From an uncultured bacterium (GTDB taxonomy: Bacteria; Calescibacteriota; Calescibacteriia; Calescibacteriales; Calescibacteriaceae), in the NCBI GenBank assembly GCA_938036315.1, contig CALHPK010000002.1:1-64000 (forward strand): a stretch of 64,000 nucleotides of DNA, read 5' to 3'. The notes under the pieces were generated by a model. That model did no database searches. It saw only the letters and a list, made by a program, of their open reading frames with translations, and was not told the DNA's origin. The position numbers and the translations under genes are program-made. Shown piece after piece: positions 9,575 through 18,721 of this stretch. The first letter of the stretch is position 1. Each line of letters begins with the position of its first letter.

Positions 9575-10315
9575 TTGATTTCGCTTCACAAGCTTTTTTC
9601 AGAACTCGAGAGAATAGAAGAAAAAGAGGCTATGTGTAAAGCCAAAGAAGAAATGCTGTTGGAAAGAATAAAAAGAACAAATGAGATAGTTGCGGAAGCA
9701 GAGAGAAATTTTAAAGCTAAAGAGCAAAAACTCATGGAGTTGAAGGCCCAGATAAAACAGCTTGAATTAAGTATCCAGGAAGAAGAGGGGAAGATAAAAA
9801 AATGGGAGAGCCAACTAAGAGATGTGCAAAAATATAGAGAGCAACTTTCTCTTATGGCTGAGCTTGCAGAAGCCAGGAGGGAAAAAGGTAAGCTGGAGGA
9901 TGAAATTTTGAAGCTTATGGAAGAGAAGGATCGCCTTGAGAGAGAGATTCAAAAAGCTGAGGCTGATCTTAGGGAATTAAAGAAGGTTTCAGAGGCAAAT
10001 ATAGAAAGATGGAAGAACGAAGCTCTTGAATGCTTGTCAGAATTTAAGAATTTGAGTGAGGCAAAGAAAGAGATTCTGAAGAGTTTAGAATTGGCATATC
10101 CTGATGTTTATAAAAAGTATCTTGAGATAGCATCGGATTCGCACCTTAGAAAGCCCATATCGCGCGTTGAGGATTCTACTTGTTCCTCCTGTAATGTGGT
10201 AATTTTTCCTGATGTGGAGGCTCGTATTTATTCGGATATAAATTCTTATGAAATTTGCCCAAATTGCGGGGCCATACTTTACGTTTATTTAGATGATGAG
10301 GATTCGGGCGCGTAG
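9575..10315 (+). CDS. C4-type zinc-ribbon, coiled-coil protein
   Basis: TTG start; long coiled coil, CSSCNVVI...CPNCGAILYVYL; stop TAG lies inside tRNA-Val. Confidence 0.88.
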   Translation: MISLHKLFSELERIEEKEAMCKAKEEMLLERIKRTNEIVAEAERNFKAKEQKLMELKAQIKQLELSIQEEEGKIKKWESQLRDVQKYREQLSLMAELAEARREKGKLEDEILKLMEEKDRLEREIQKAEADLRELKKVSEANIERWKNEALECLSEFKNLSEAKKEILKSLELAYPDVYKKYLEIASDSHLRKPISRVEDSTCSSCNVVIFPDVEARIYSDINSYEICPNCGAILYVYLDDEDSGA

Positions 10316-10377
10316 CTCAGTGGGAGAGCGCCGTCTTGACGAGGCGGAGGTCGACGGTTCAATCCCGTCCGCGCCCA
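10306..10377 (+). tRNA. tRNA-Val(GAC)
   Basis: GGGCGCG/CGCGCCC acceptor, CCGTC TTGACGA GGCGG anticodon arm. Confidence 0.95.
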
Positions 10378-10384
10378 CATCAGC

Positions 10385-11137
10385 ATGCTACTCCAGATAA
10401 AAAACATCGAAACAGTCTATTACGATAGACTATACGTAATCAAGGGAGTCTCTCTCGAACTCAACGAAGGAGAAATAAGAATTGTAGTGGGACCAAATGG
10501 AGCGGGAAAAACCACATTACTTAAATCTATAGCAGGCCTCATAAAGGATCAACCCAGAAAGGGAGAAATACTATTTGCAAATCAGAATATAGCAAGGAAA
10601 AGTGCTGAAAAAATCTCAAAAATGGGGCTGATACTGGTTCCCGATGACAGAGGCTTGTTCCCAGAACTCACCGTCGAAGAAAATCTCAAGCTTGCCGGAT
10701 GGGATAAAAAGACAGACTCTTATATCTTTGATATCTTCCCAAATCTCAAAGCAAAGCTTAAAGAAATTTCAAACTACCTATCGGGAGGAGAGCAACAGAT
10801 GTTGGCCTTAGCTAGAGCAATACTAAAAAAACCAAAAATTATGCTCCTTGATGAACCATCCTTCGGTCTTGCCCCAAAGGTGGTTTCAGAACTTTTCAGA
10901 ATAATAGCAGATCTCAGAAAAGAATTTGGTATGTCATTTCTTATAGCAGAGCAAAATGTCAGGGCATCAATTGAGATTGCAGATTACGGATACATTATCG
11001 AGGAGGGAAAAATTGTATTTCAAGGTACCCCATCTGATCTGAGAGATAGTGAACTTGTAAAAGAATTGTATCTTGGAGGGAGTGTAAAGAAACCTGAGAA
11101 AGGCTGGCAGCTTTATAAAAGAAAAAGGAGGTGGTAG
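10385..11137 (+). CDS. LivF-type ABC transporter ATPase, orphan
   Basis: GPNGAGKTT, LSGGEQQMLALARAI, LLDEPSFGLAP; LivF-like PDDRGLFPELTVEENL. Confidence 0.92.
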   Translation: MLLQIKNIETVYYDRLYVIKGVSLELNEGEIRIVVGPNGAGKTTLLKSIAGLIKDQPRKGEILFANQNIARKSAEKISKMGLILVPDDRGLFPELTVEENLKLAGWDKKTDSYIFDIFPNLKAKLKEISNYLSGGEQQMLALARAILKKPKIMLLDEPSFGLAPKVVSELFRIIADLRKEFGMSFLIAEQNVRASIEIADYGYIIEEGKIVFQGTPSDLRDSELVKELYLGGSVKKPEKGWQLYKRKRRW

Positions 11138-11196
11138 TTCAAATTTTCAGATTTTTTATATATTTGTGAAAATTTATTAAATTTGAATTTTTAGCT

Positions 11197-11269
11197 GCGG
11201 GCGTAGCTCAGTTGGTAGAGCGACAGCTTGCCATGCTGTAGGCCGCGGGTTCGAGTCCCGTCGCCCGCT
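11197..11269 (+). tRNA. tRNA-Gly(GCC)
   Basis: GCGGGCG/CGCCCGC acceptor, ACAGC TTGCCAT GCTGT anticodon arm. Confidence 0.96.
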
Positions 11270-11571
11270 CCCTATTCCCTCAAAGTATATATCACCGTAA
11301 TCAAAACTAAAAACCAAAAAATCCCATAAGCCGAAAAAATATATAAAGAATATTCCATAAAGAAAAAATAATATCACCTCGAATAATCCAGAAAATTTTC
11401 CATACTTTTTCAGCTATAATGAAACCAAGTGAAAACCAAAAAGATAAAGATAAGGAAAGTAAAAAAATTTTGTGTGAAAATCCCTTTTTAATCCGCTTAC
11501 ATCAAAGATAGTGGATATACTGATTTGAGAAAAATAAAATAATAATCCGATTTGAGATTATAATTTTTTGT

Positions 11572-12855
11572 ATGGGAAGACCAATGGGTGGGTTAGAGTA
11601 CTGTTCGTTCTGTGGGAAGTCGAAGAATGAAGTCAAAAGACTTATAGGCGGAATGAACGGAGCTGCTATCTGCTTTGATTGCGTCAAGATTTGTTATGAT
11701 ATGGTAGAAAGCTCCTTGCTGGAGGAGCAGGAAGTCGAAGCATCAGATCTAGATCAGCTTTCTAAAGTAAAAAACCTTACCCCTAAAAAAGTGAAAGAGT
11801 TCTTTGACCAGTACATAGTTGGTCAAGAGTTAGCTAAAAAATACGCATCTGTTGCAGTGTATAATCACTACAAAAGAATAATTCTTCAGGATCCGGAGAT
11901 AGAAAAGAGTAATTTACTCTTCATCGGTCCGACAGGTGTTGGCAAAACTTTACTTGCTAGAACAATAGCAAAAATTCTTGATGTCCCAATGGTAATAGTT
12001 GACGCAACGAGCTTTACTGAGGCAGGATATGTTGGCGATGATGTGGAAAATATCCTATACTACCTTTATGTAAATTCCGGCTATGACATAAATAGGACTC
12101 AGATGGGAGTCGTCTACATAGACGAGATAGATAAGATTGCAAGGAAATCCGGAGAGCACGCTTCGTCGACGCGCGATGTATCAGGCGAAGGGGTTCAATA
12201 TGCTCTACTGAAGATAATCGAAGGTAGTGGAGTTTATATACCAATAAGGGGGAAAAGAGGAGGCTCAGATACACTATGTATAAACACTTCAAATATCCTT
12301 TTTATAGCTGGGGGAGCCTTCTCAGGCATTGAAGAAATAGTAAAATCCAGACTCGGAAAAAATAAGATAGGATTTAAAACAGATAAAACAGATAAAACTG
12401 ATAAATCTCTGATCAGTGGTAAAAATGAATCCCAAGATGAGAATATCTATCAGTATGTAAGAAGCGAAGATCTTATAAAGTTCGGTATGATTCCAGAACT
12501 TGTCGGGAGATTTCCGATCATAGCTCCTTTCCATCCCCTGAGTCAGAAGGAATTAGAAAGCATTCTCACCGAGCCCAAAAATTCAATACTAAAGCAATAT
12601 GTCAAGCTATTTGAGATCGAGGGAGTAAGCCTTGTATTCACTGATGATGCAATAAAAGAGATAGTAAAGACAGCTGATGTTAAGAGGGTAGGTGCTCGGG
12701 CCCTCCGCTCATCTATAGAAAAAGTTATGCTCAACATTATGTTTGAAGCACCAGAAATTCCTAACCTCCGCGAGATCATCATAAATGCTGAAACTATAAG
12801 AACTGGAAAACCAATATATGTTGAAGGGAAGAAAAAAAAGATAGTGGCAGTATAA
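11572..12855 (+). CDS. clpX: ATP-dependent Clp protease ATP-binding subunit ClpX
   Basis: C4 zinc-binding domain YCSFCGKS...CFDCVKICYDM, GPTGVGKTLLA, GYVGDDVE, IDEIDKIARK, RDVSGEGVQYALLKIIEG, IGF motif. Confidence 0.95.
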   Translation: MGRPMGGLEYCSFCGKSKNEVKRLIGGMNGAAICFDCVKICYDMVESSLLEEQEVEASDLDQLSKVKNLTPKKVKEFFDQYIVGQELAKKYASVAVYNHYKRIILQDPEIEKSNLLFIGPTGVGKTLLARTIAKILDVPMVIVDATSFTEAGYVGDDVENILYYLYVNSGYDINRTQMGVVYIDEIDKIARKSGEHASSTRDVSGEGVQYALLKIIEGSGVYIPIRGKRGGSDTLCINTSNILFIAGGAFSGIEEIVKSRLGKNKIGFKTDKTDKTDKSLISGKNESQDENIYQYVRSEDLIKFGMIPELVGRFPIIAPFHPLSQKELESILTEPKNSILKQYVKLFEIEGVSLVFTDDAIKEIVKTADVKRVGARALRSSIEKVMLNIMFEAPEIPNLREIIINAETIRTGKPIYVEGKKKKIVAV

Positions 12856-12902
12856 ACCCATTCCACCTCACCCCAACACCTGGATAACAGAAAACACAAA
12901 AT

Positions 12903-12962
12903 GTAAAATTAAACTACAAAGGTAAAATTAAACTACAATACCATATAAATATACCATATAAA
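12903..12962. repeat. Two adjacent two-copy direct repeats: GTAAAATTAAACTACAA (12903, 12922) and ATACCATATAAA (12938, 12951)
   Basis: Read directly. Confidence 0.9.
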
Positions 12963-13042
12963 AAGTAGTATTTCCACAATAAGTGTGAAAATACAAAAGA
13001 ACAAATTTCTGAAAAGGTTTTAAAATTATTTACATTATTATT

Positions 13043-16000
13043 ATGAAGGTAATCTGTAAAAATAAGCAAGATAAAAATATTTACGGGAAGTTGAGGGGGT
13101 TACTGTTTTTCTCTTCTACATTGGTTCTGGTTCTTCTGGTCGTATTTTCTGTGTTTATTATTCTGAGCCAGTGTGGGAAGAGGGACTCGGGAGTTGGGCA
13201 GGCAATAGGTTCGATAAAAGTTGAGGAACTTGCGTATACTCCTGAAATAGAGGATATCATTGCACAGGTTCCGCCACCACAGATTATAAACGTAAAAGAG
13301 CTTACCATCCAGGATATTCAGAAGTTAAAACCAATTCCAGCCGAGGACGGAGGGGCATTCAAAGCACGTCCAGGAGATCTCATGATCGAAACAGAGAATA
13401 TAAGATCCATAATTCAAGCTCCATCCCGAGAGATAGGTCCCTTTACCTACGGCGGTAACCTTGTAGATGTAGATGTGAAAAGGGGAGATGAATACTTCAG
13501 GGATACCCTTGGCGAGGAGAATCTGTTCGTATTCCTTGGCCACACATTAAAGCCAGCAAAAATAGGGCTCTTTAAGAACAATGTAGTGGTTGCAACTGGG
13601 GAACTTGATATTCTCGATTACATCAATGCAACAGGTCTTCTGCACATAATAAAAGGTATCGCCCCAACTTTCGACTTGAAGTTCAAAATAGACGAAGCAA
13701 AACCCATAAAAGTCACAAAATACTTCATCTTTTCAAGTGGTAGGTACATAAAAATTATCGATGTCCTATGCAATGAAAGCGACAATGAAATTCCATACTT
13801 TTTCTTTGCAGATCTTATAGATTCAGGGGGATCAGGGGAATTTTTCATTCCATCTTCGATCTTGAAAGGGTATGGCTACTCAGCATACCAGCTTTTTGGA
13901 TTGGGACTTTTCAAATCTTCATTGCTTGGCTTTGTATCAGAAAAGGTGGATTCATCCTATGGAATCTATTCCCTTGAAGAAAATAATCTGGTTCTGATAA
14001 TATCAGGTGTTGCAGCTTTAGCATACAATGTATTTGAGAAAGATGAAATTAACTCTCTTTTGGGCATCATGATGGGAACATCAAGTAAGCTCATAACAAT
14101 TCAGCCACGTCAGTGTTTGCTAAATCAAAAATATTTTATTGTTGGAACTGGTTCTGCTTCATCACTTACTGATGAAGTCTTTAGAATCAAAGCACAAACT
14201 CAGGGTATAAAAATTCATGAAGTAACAGGGAGAGTAGTAATAGAAGGAGAGAACTTTATTTACTCAACAGCCCGTGTTGCAATCTTCGATAAATCTGGGA
14301 ATTTTATAACAACTGCTACAACAGACAAAAATGGTGTGTTTAAGGTAGTTCTACCGGAGGGAAGCTATAAATTCGTAGCAGATACTCCGTACTCTCCACA
14401 GCACAGGGATGTAGATGTACAGCTTCCAGCTTCGGGACAAATTGTGATATCTCTGCCTCAGCCAGCAAAAATATATATCGAAGTTTTTGATGTAGAACAA
14501 AAAATCAACATTCCAGCTAAGGTTTCATTCCTGTGTGATGGTTTGTGTCCCAAGCCCATCTGCATTGATCCGCAAAAATGCCAAGTTATGACCACATCCT
14601 TCAGAGATGTTGTATATGATATGCTACCCCCAGAGGTTCAGCATGTGGAGTTTTTGAAAGATGGGAAAAGAACTCAAATACTAATTCCTCCAGGGAAATA
14701 TAAAGTCATAGTATCCAGAGGTATGGAATATTCAAGGTATGAAGAAAGTATAACTGTTGGTTCCGGACAGGAAAAAAGTATAACAGCATATCTTCACAGG
14801 GTTGCGGATGCAGGTGGTTGGATTTCAGCTGATACTCATGTACACTCAGTTAATTCCCCTGATAGCCCGGTTGATCTCAAAGATAGAGTGATAACATTTG
14901 CCGCAGAAGGTGTTGACCTGATAATTTCAACAGATCATGATTGGCTTACCGATTATGAACCAGCAATTGCCGAGCTTGGACTTAAAGATTTCTTAGTATC
15001 TCTTATTGGTCAAGAGATAACAACTTTTTCATATGGACATTTCAATACATATCCTCTTAGGATCTCCCCAGGAGAGCCTCAAGACGGAGCTCTTGATTGG
15101 TCTGATAAATATGATAGGCCAGAAAAGTACGGTATTAACTCAGAAGAGAGGAAAAATTATAGGTTTTTAAGAGCTCTTCATCCGCTTGAGATATTTGAGC
15201 AGGCTCATCTTATGAAACCCGGTGCTATAAAAAGAAATATAGTTCAGGTAAACCATCCTCGATCAGGAGGTATGGGATATTTCGACTATGTCATGGTAGA
15301 TACAAAACTTTTCACATCCTGGCAAGATCCTTGCATACATAGAATTATTCCACCGTTGGGGCAGTGCGGAACAGCTGGGGACCTAAAAGTTTCTGATACA
15401 AAACTTTTGCCAACACTTGACATACTCCGTGATATGAATAATCCCAAAAGATTCGATGCTATTGAAATTTATAACTCATACTCTGAAGTAACTATTGTTG
15501 TGAATGACTGGTTTACTCTCTTAAATCATGGGATCCACATAACTGCAGTCGGCTGTTCAGATACCCACCAGAAGGTATCGGCAATATCTGGAATAGCAAG
15601 GACTTTTGTTAAGATTTCGGATGATTCTTTAGAAAACTTCAGGAATAAAACGGAAATTAAAAACGAGTTTGTTGAGAATTTGTTAGATGGGCAAGTTTTT
15701 GTCTCAAATGGTCCAATACTAGAAGATATAGCTATCTGTGGATTGTATGGTTCTCAGGAGGTATGCACAGGTATGGGCAGATCTCAGATGAAGCACATCA
15801 CATCTAATTTTAGGCTCAAAATAAAGCTCAAAAGTGTGGATTGGGTTGATTTCGATAAGATGATGGTTTTTATAAACTCGCGCGATGTCGCAAGCAAGTC
15901 AAAAAGTAAAGTCTACGGATTCCCAACTCCAGCTATCTCAAAAAGTGTAGCCCCCCAACTATCAGAAAAAATTGTTGATGGAAGATCCTTTCGGTACAGA

Positions 16001-16324
16001 ATATATGAGGATAATATTCAACTCCCCCCACAAACTCAGGATTTCTGGGTAGTTGTAGTAGTAGAATGCTCTGTGGAGCGTTGCGGTGGGGGCAAGAATC
16101 CTATGTTTCCTATAATTTCAGATAAGAACGTGAGACCATTGCTCATTACCAATCCGATTTATATTGACGTAGATGGAGATGGTAGGTTTACTCCTGCTGG
16201 TCCTGAGTATGCACCTTCTCAGCGACAAGCTCCAATTTTCAAAGAGAAGAAGATAAAACAAAAGTCAGACTCAGATGAAGAAGCGCTCCGAGAAGCTCTG
16301 AAGAACCTAATGCATAAACACTAA
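13043..16324 (+). CDS. Large exported CehA/McbA-type PHP-domain metallohydrolase with carboxypeptidase-regulatory-like domain
   Basis: Hydrophobic N-terminal signal followed by SQCG; GRVVIEGENF...TDKNGVFKVVLPEGSYKF; ADTHVHSVNSPD, ISTDHDWLTDYEP, VGCSDTH. Confidence 0.82.
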   Translation: MKVICKNKQDKNIYGKLRGLLFFSSTLVLVLLVVFSVFIILSQCGKRDSGVGQAIGSIKVEELAYTPEIEDIIAQVPPPQIINVKELTIQDIQKLKPIPAEDGGAFKARPGDLMIETENIRSIIQAPSREIGPFTYGGNLVDVDVKRGDEYFRDTLGEENLFVFLGHTLKPAKIGLFKNNVVVATGELDILDYINATGLLHIIKGIAPTFDLKFKIDEAKPIKVTKYFIFSSGRYIKIIDVLCNESDNEIPYFFFADLIDSGGSGEFFIPSSILKGYGYSAYQLFGLGLFKSSLLGFVSEKVDSSYGIYSLEENNLVLIISGVAALAYNVFEKDEINSLLGIMMGTSSKLITIQPRQCLLNQKYFIVGTGSASSLTDEVFRIKAQTQGIKIHEVTGRVVIEGENFIYSTARVAIFDKSGNFITTATTDKNGVFKVVLPEGSYKFVADTPYSPQHRDVDVQLPASGQIVISLPQPAKIYIEVFDVEQKINIPAKVSFLCDGLCPKPICIDPQKCQVMTTSFRDVVYDMLPPEVQHVEFLKDGKRTQILIPPGKYKVIVSRGMEYSRYEESITVGSGQEKSITAYLHRVADAGGWISADTHVHSVNSPDSPVDLKDRVITFAAEGVDLIISTDHDWLTDYEPAIAELGLKDFLVSLIGQEITTFSYGHFNTYPLRISPGEPQDGALDWSDKYDRPEKYGINSEERKNYRFLRALHPLEIFEQAHLMKPGAIKRNIVQVNHPRSGGMGYFDYVMVDTKLFTSWQDPCIHRIIPPLGQCGTAGDLKVSDTKLLPTLDILRDMNNPKRFDAIEIYNSYSEVTIVVNDWFTLLNHGIHITAVGCSDTHQKVSAISGIARTFVKISDDSLENFRNKTEIKNEFVENLLDGQVFVSNGPILEDIAICGLYGSQEVCTGMGRSQMKHITSNFRLKIKLKSVDWVDFDKMMVFINSRDVASKSKSKVYGFPTPAISKSVAPQLSEKIVDGRSFRYRIYEDNIQLPPQTQDFWVVVVVECSVERCGGGKNPMFPIISDKNVRPLLITNPIYIDVDGDGRFTPAGPEYAPSQRQAPIFKEKKIKQKSDSDEEALREALKNLMHKH

Positions 16325-16341
16325 ACTAAATATGATTAGAT

Positions 16342-16911
16342 TCAAGTAGAACTCTGCTTAATTATCTCGATTATTCTTTCTATCTTTGGATGTTCTGCTA
16401 TGTTGTCGCTAACAAAGGAAAATTTGATATTGCCATCTTTCCCAATTAGAAATATTGCTGGGATTTGCATAGGATCCCCTTTTACACCACCTTTTAACCA
16501 CTTATAGTTTCTCAGATATTTCAGAAACTTGAGTGACTCAGTTATTACTTTACTGCTGAGCCACTTCCCGTGCTTGTCTACTTTATATAGTTTATACAGC
16601 TTTTTCTCAGGGTCTGATATCATCTTGAGAAATGTCTCAGAGGGCGCATACTCTTTTAGTACTTCTTCTTTGCTCTCAGATATAACAATTACTTCAGTAT
16701 CAAGTCCCTTCAGAATTTCAGTGTATCTTTTTATATCCGCAATAAACATTTGACACCATACGCATCCAATATAGCGAGAGAAAAATAAAAGGACATTTTT
16801 CTTCCCTCTGTATAAACTAATTTGGATGGTATTGTTGTATATATCATTTGCCTTAAAGTCAGGTGCTATTTCTCCAACATTCAGACCATTTTTCTTAATA
16901 TTTGAACTCAT
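16342..16911 (-). CDS. Peroxiredoxin-like (AhpC/TSA) thioredoxin-fold protein
   Basis: GEIAPDFKANDIYNN, LFFSRYIGCVWCQMF, IPAIFLIGKDGNIKF. Confidence 0.8.
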   Translation of the reverse strand: MSSNIKKNGLNVGEIAPDFKANDIYNNTIQISLYRGKKNVLLFFSRYIGCVWCQMFIADIKRYTEILKGLDTEVIVISESKEEVLKEYAPSETFLKMISDPEKKLYKLYKVDKHGKWLSSKVITESLKFLKYLRNYKWLKGGVKGDPMQIPAIFLIGKDGNIKFSFVSDNIAEHPKIERIIEIIKQSST

Positions 16912-17218
16912 TATTTATTTATCCTCCAAGCTCTTTCTACTTTTACCATGCACTTTAAAAATATTCTATTTTAGTTAAATTTGGTTAAAGAAGAAATTTT
17001 CTTTTTCCAAAATTTCTCATCATTTCTTCTGTTTGTTGATCTCCTTTCTGATTGCCGGCTATTTTCCAGAAAGGTTTTGAATTACTTTGTCACAATTATT
17101 TTGTTATCTACTCATCGCGTTGGGATCGTGGTTGCTTGCTGTTGCTTTTGATTGATAACCTGTGATTTACTAACCTAACTTAGCTTTTACTTCTTATAAA
17201 GATAGACTATTTGGAGTG

Positions 17219-17244
17219 AGTAAACAATTGGCAGTAAACAATTG
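17219..17244. repeat. Two-copy direct repeat AGTAAACAATTG (17219, 17233)
   Basis: Read directly; 12 bp, period 14. Confidence 0.85.
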
Positions 17245-17336
17245 TCAATTTTCTATTATGTTCTTCTCTGATTATAATTTTTATAATTTTTAAGATTTTA
17301 AGAAATTTGCTCTTCAGCGCTTAGCAGATAAGCACT

Positions 17337-18713
17337 ATGCTTTTTGTCGATCTATATGAATTAACAATGATGCAAGCTTATTTCATCTATGGATACAATG
17401 AGACAGCAGTCTTTGATTTTTATATAAGGAAGAGAAAGGGAATCTCGAGAAATTTCTTTGTATTTGCAGGCTTGGAATATCTTCTCGAGTTTATAAGTAA
17501 TCTCAAATTTTCAGAGTCTGACTTAGAATATCTGGATAGTCTAAAGATTTTTAAAAAGGAATTTCTTGATTATCTGAAGGATTTTAGATTTGAAGGGGAT
17601 ATTTATTCTGTGGAGGAGGGGAGAATTGTATTTCCCGATGAACCTTTGGTAGAAGTTGTGGCAGATCTTACTCAAGCACAGTTTTTAGAAACTGCCCTGA
17701 TAAATTTAGTCCAATTTTCTACTCTTGTGGCAACAAAGTCGGCAAGGTGTTTTGCTGTAGCTGGGGGGAGAATTCTTGTAGATTTCGGAGCACGCAGAGC
17801 ACATTCATTTCAATCAGCAGAAGCCGCAGCTAGAGCCTCATTTATAACAGGATTTGCAGGGACTTCTTTAGTCTATGCCGGAAAAAAATATGGAATCCCC
17901 GTATATGGAACAATGGCACATTCATATGTTATGATATTCGATGATGAGAAAGAGGCATTTGAAAAATTTTCAAGGATGTATCCGGGAACTATTCTTCTTG
18001 TAGATACATACAGTACTGAGAAAGGGATTAAGAATGCCATATCTGTTCTGAAAAAGCTCAGAGAAGAAGGAATAAATATAAAGGGTATAAGAATAGATAG
18101 TGGAGATGTTGTAAAGCTATCAAAATATGCAAGGGAAATTTTCAAAAAAGAAGGATTAGAAGACCTGATAATATTTCTGTCAGGAGCCATAAACGAATAT
18201 AAGATAAAGGAAATAATAGATAGCAATGGAGAAGTAGATGGTTTTGGCGTTGGCTCAGAACTTACTGTTTCTGCAGATATGCCCTACCTTGACTGTGCAT
18301 ATAAACTCGTCGAATACGGTGGCAAACCTAAAATGAAGCTCTCAGAAGGTAAAAAAACAATACCATCTCGAAAATCTCTAATCAGGCTCTATAAGAATTC
18401 AATGATGATCACAGATGTTATAACTCCATTCGGTTATGAGGAAGAGGCGATAAGAAATAAGGATATGATAAGATATGATCAGAGCGAACTAATTCTTAAG
18501 AAAGTTTGTAGCAAAGGTAAAATTCTCGATGATATTTGCCTGAAAGATAAAAAACAGTATATACTTACGTGCAGAGATAGATTCCTAAAAGATTTCTCTT
18601 ACCTACCAGATGAATTTAAAAATATCTATCATAGCAGAGAATATCCGGTCATATTCTCAAGTTCTATTAGAAAAATAACAGAAGATTTAGAAGCAAATCT
18701 TCGGATGGAATAG
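17337..18713 (+). CDS. pncB: Nicotinate phosphoribosyltransferase
   Basis: DLYELTMMQAYF, DFGARRAHSFQSAEAAARA, GTMAHSYV, IRIDSGDVVKLSK. Confidence 0.92.
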   Translation: MLFVDLYELTMMQAYFIYGYNETAVFDFYIRKRKGISRNFFVFAGLEYLLEFISNLKFSESDLEYLDSLKIFKKEFLDYLKDFRFEGDIYSVEEGRIVFPDEPLVEVVADLTQAQFLETALINLVQFSTLVATKSARCFAVAGGRILVDFGARRAHSFQSAEAAARASFITGFAGTSLVYAGKKYGIPVYGTMAHSYVMIFDDEKEAFEKFSRMYPGTILLVDTYSTEKGIKNAISVLKKLREEGINIKGIRIDSGDVVKLSKYAREIFKKEGLEDLIIFLSGAINEYKIKEIIDSNGEVDGFGVGSELTVSADMPYLDCAYKLVEYGGKPKMKLSEGKKTIPSRKSLIRLYKNSMMITDVITPFGYEEEAIRNKDMIRYDQSELILKKVCSKGKILDDICLKDKKQYILTCRDRFLKDFSYLPDEFKNIYHSREYPVIFSSSIRKITEDLEANLRME

Positions 18714-18721
18714 ATACCGCT

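Noticed and set aside
11177-11377. Minus-strand ORF ...GSGRRDSNPRPTAWQAVALPTELRPQ
   Set aside because: Well-known spurious translation antisense to a tRNA (tRNA-Gly)
16912-17336. Long AT-rich gap upstream of pncB considered for a riboswitch or small gene
   Set aside because: Only one short inverted repeat (CTTTCTG/CAGAAAG) and one two-copy 12-bp repeat; no recognised RNA consensus or convincing ORF
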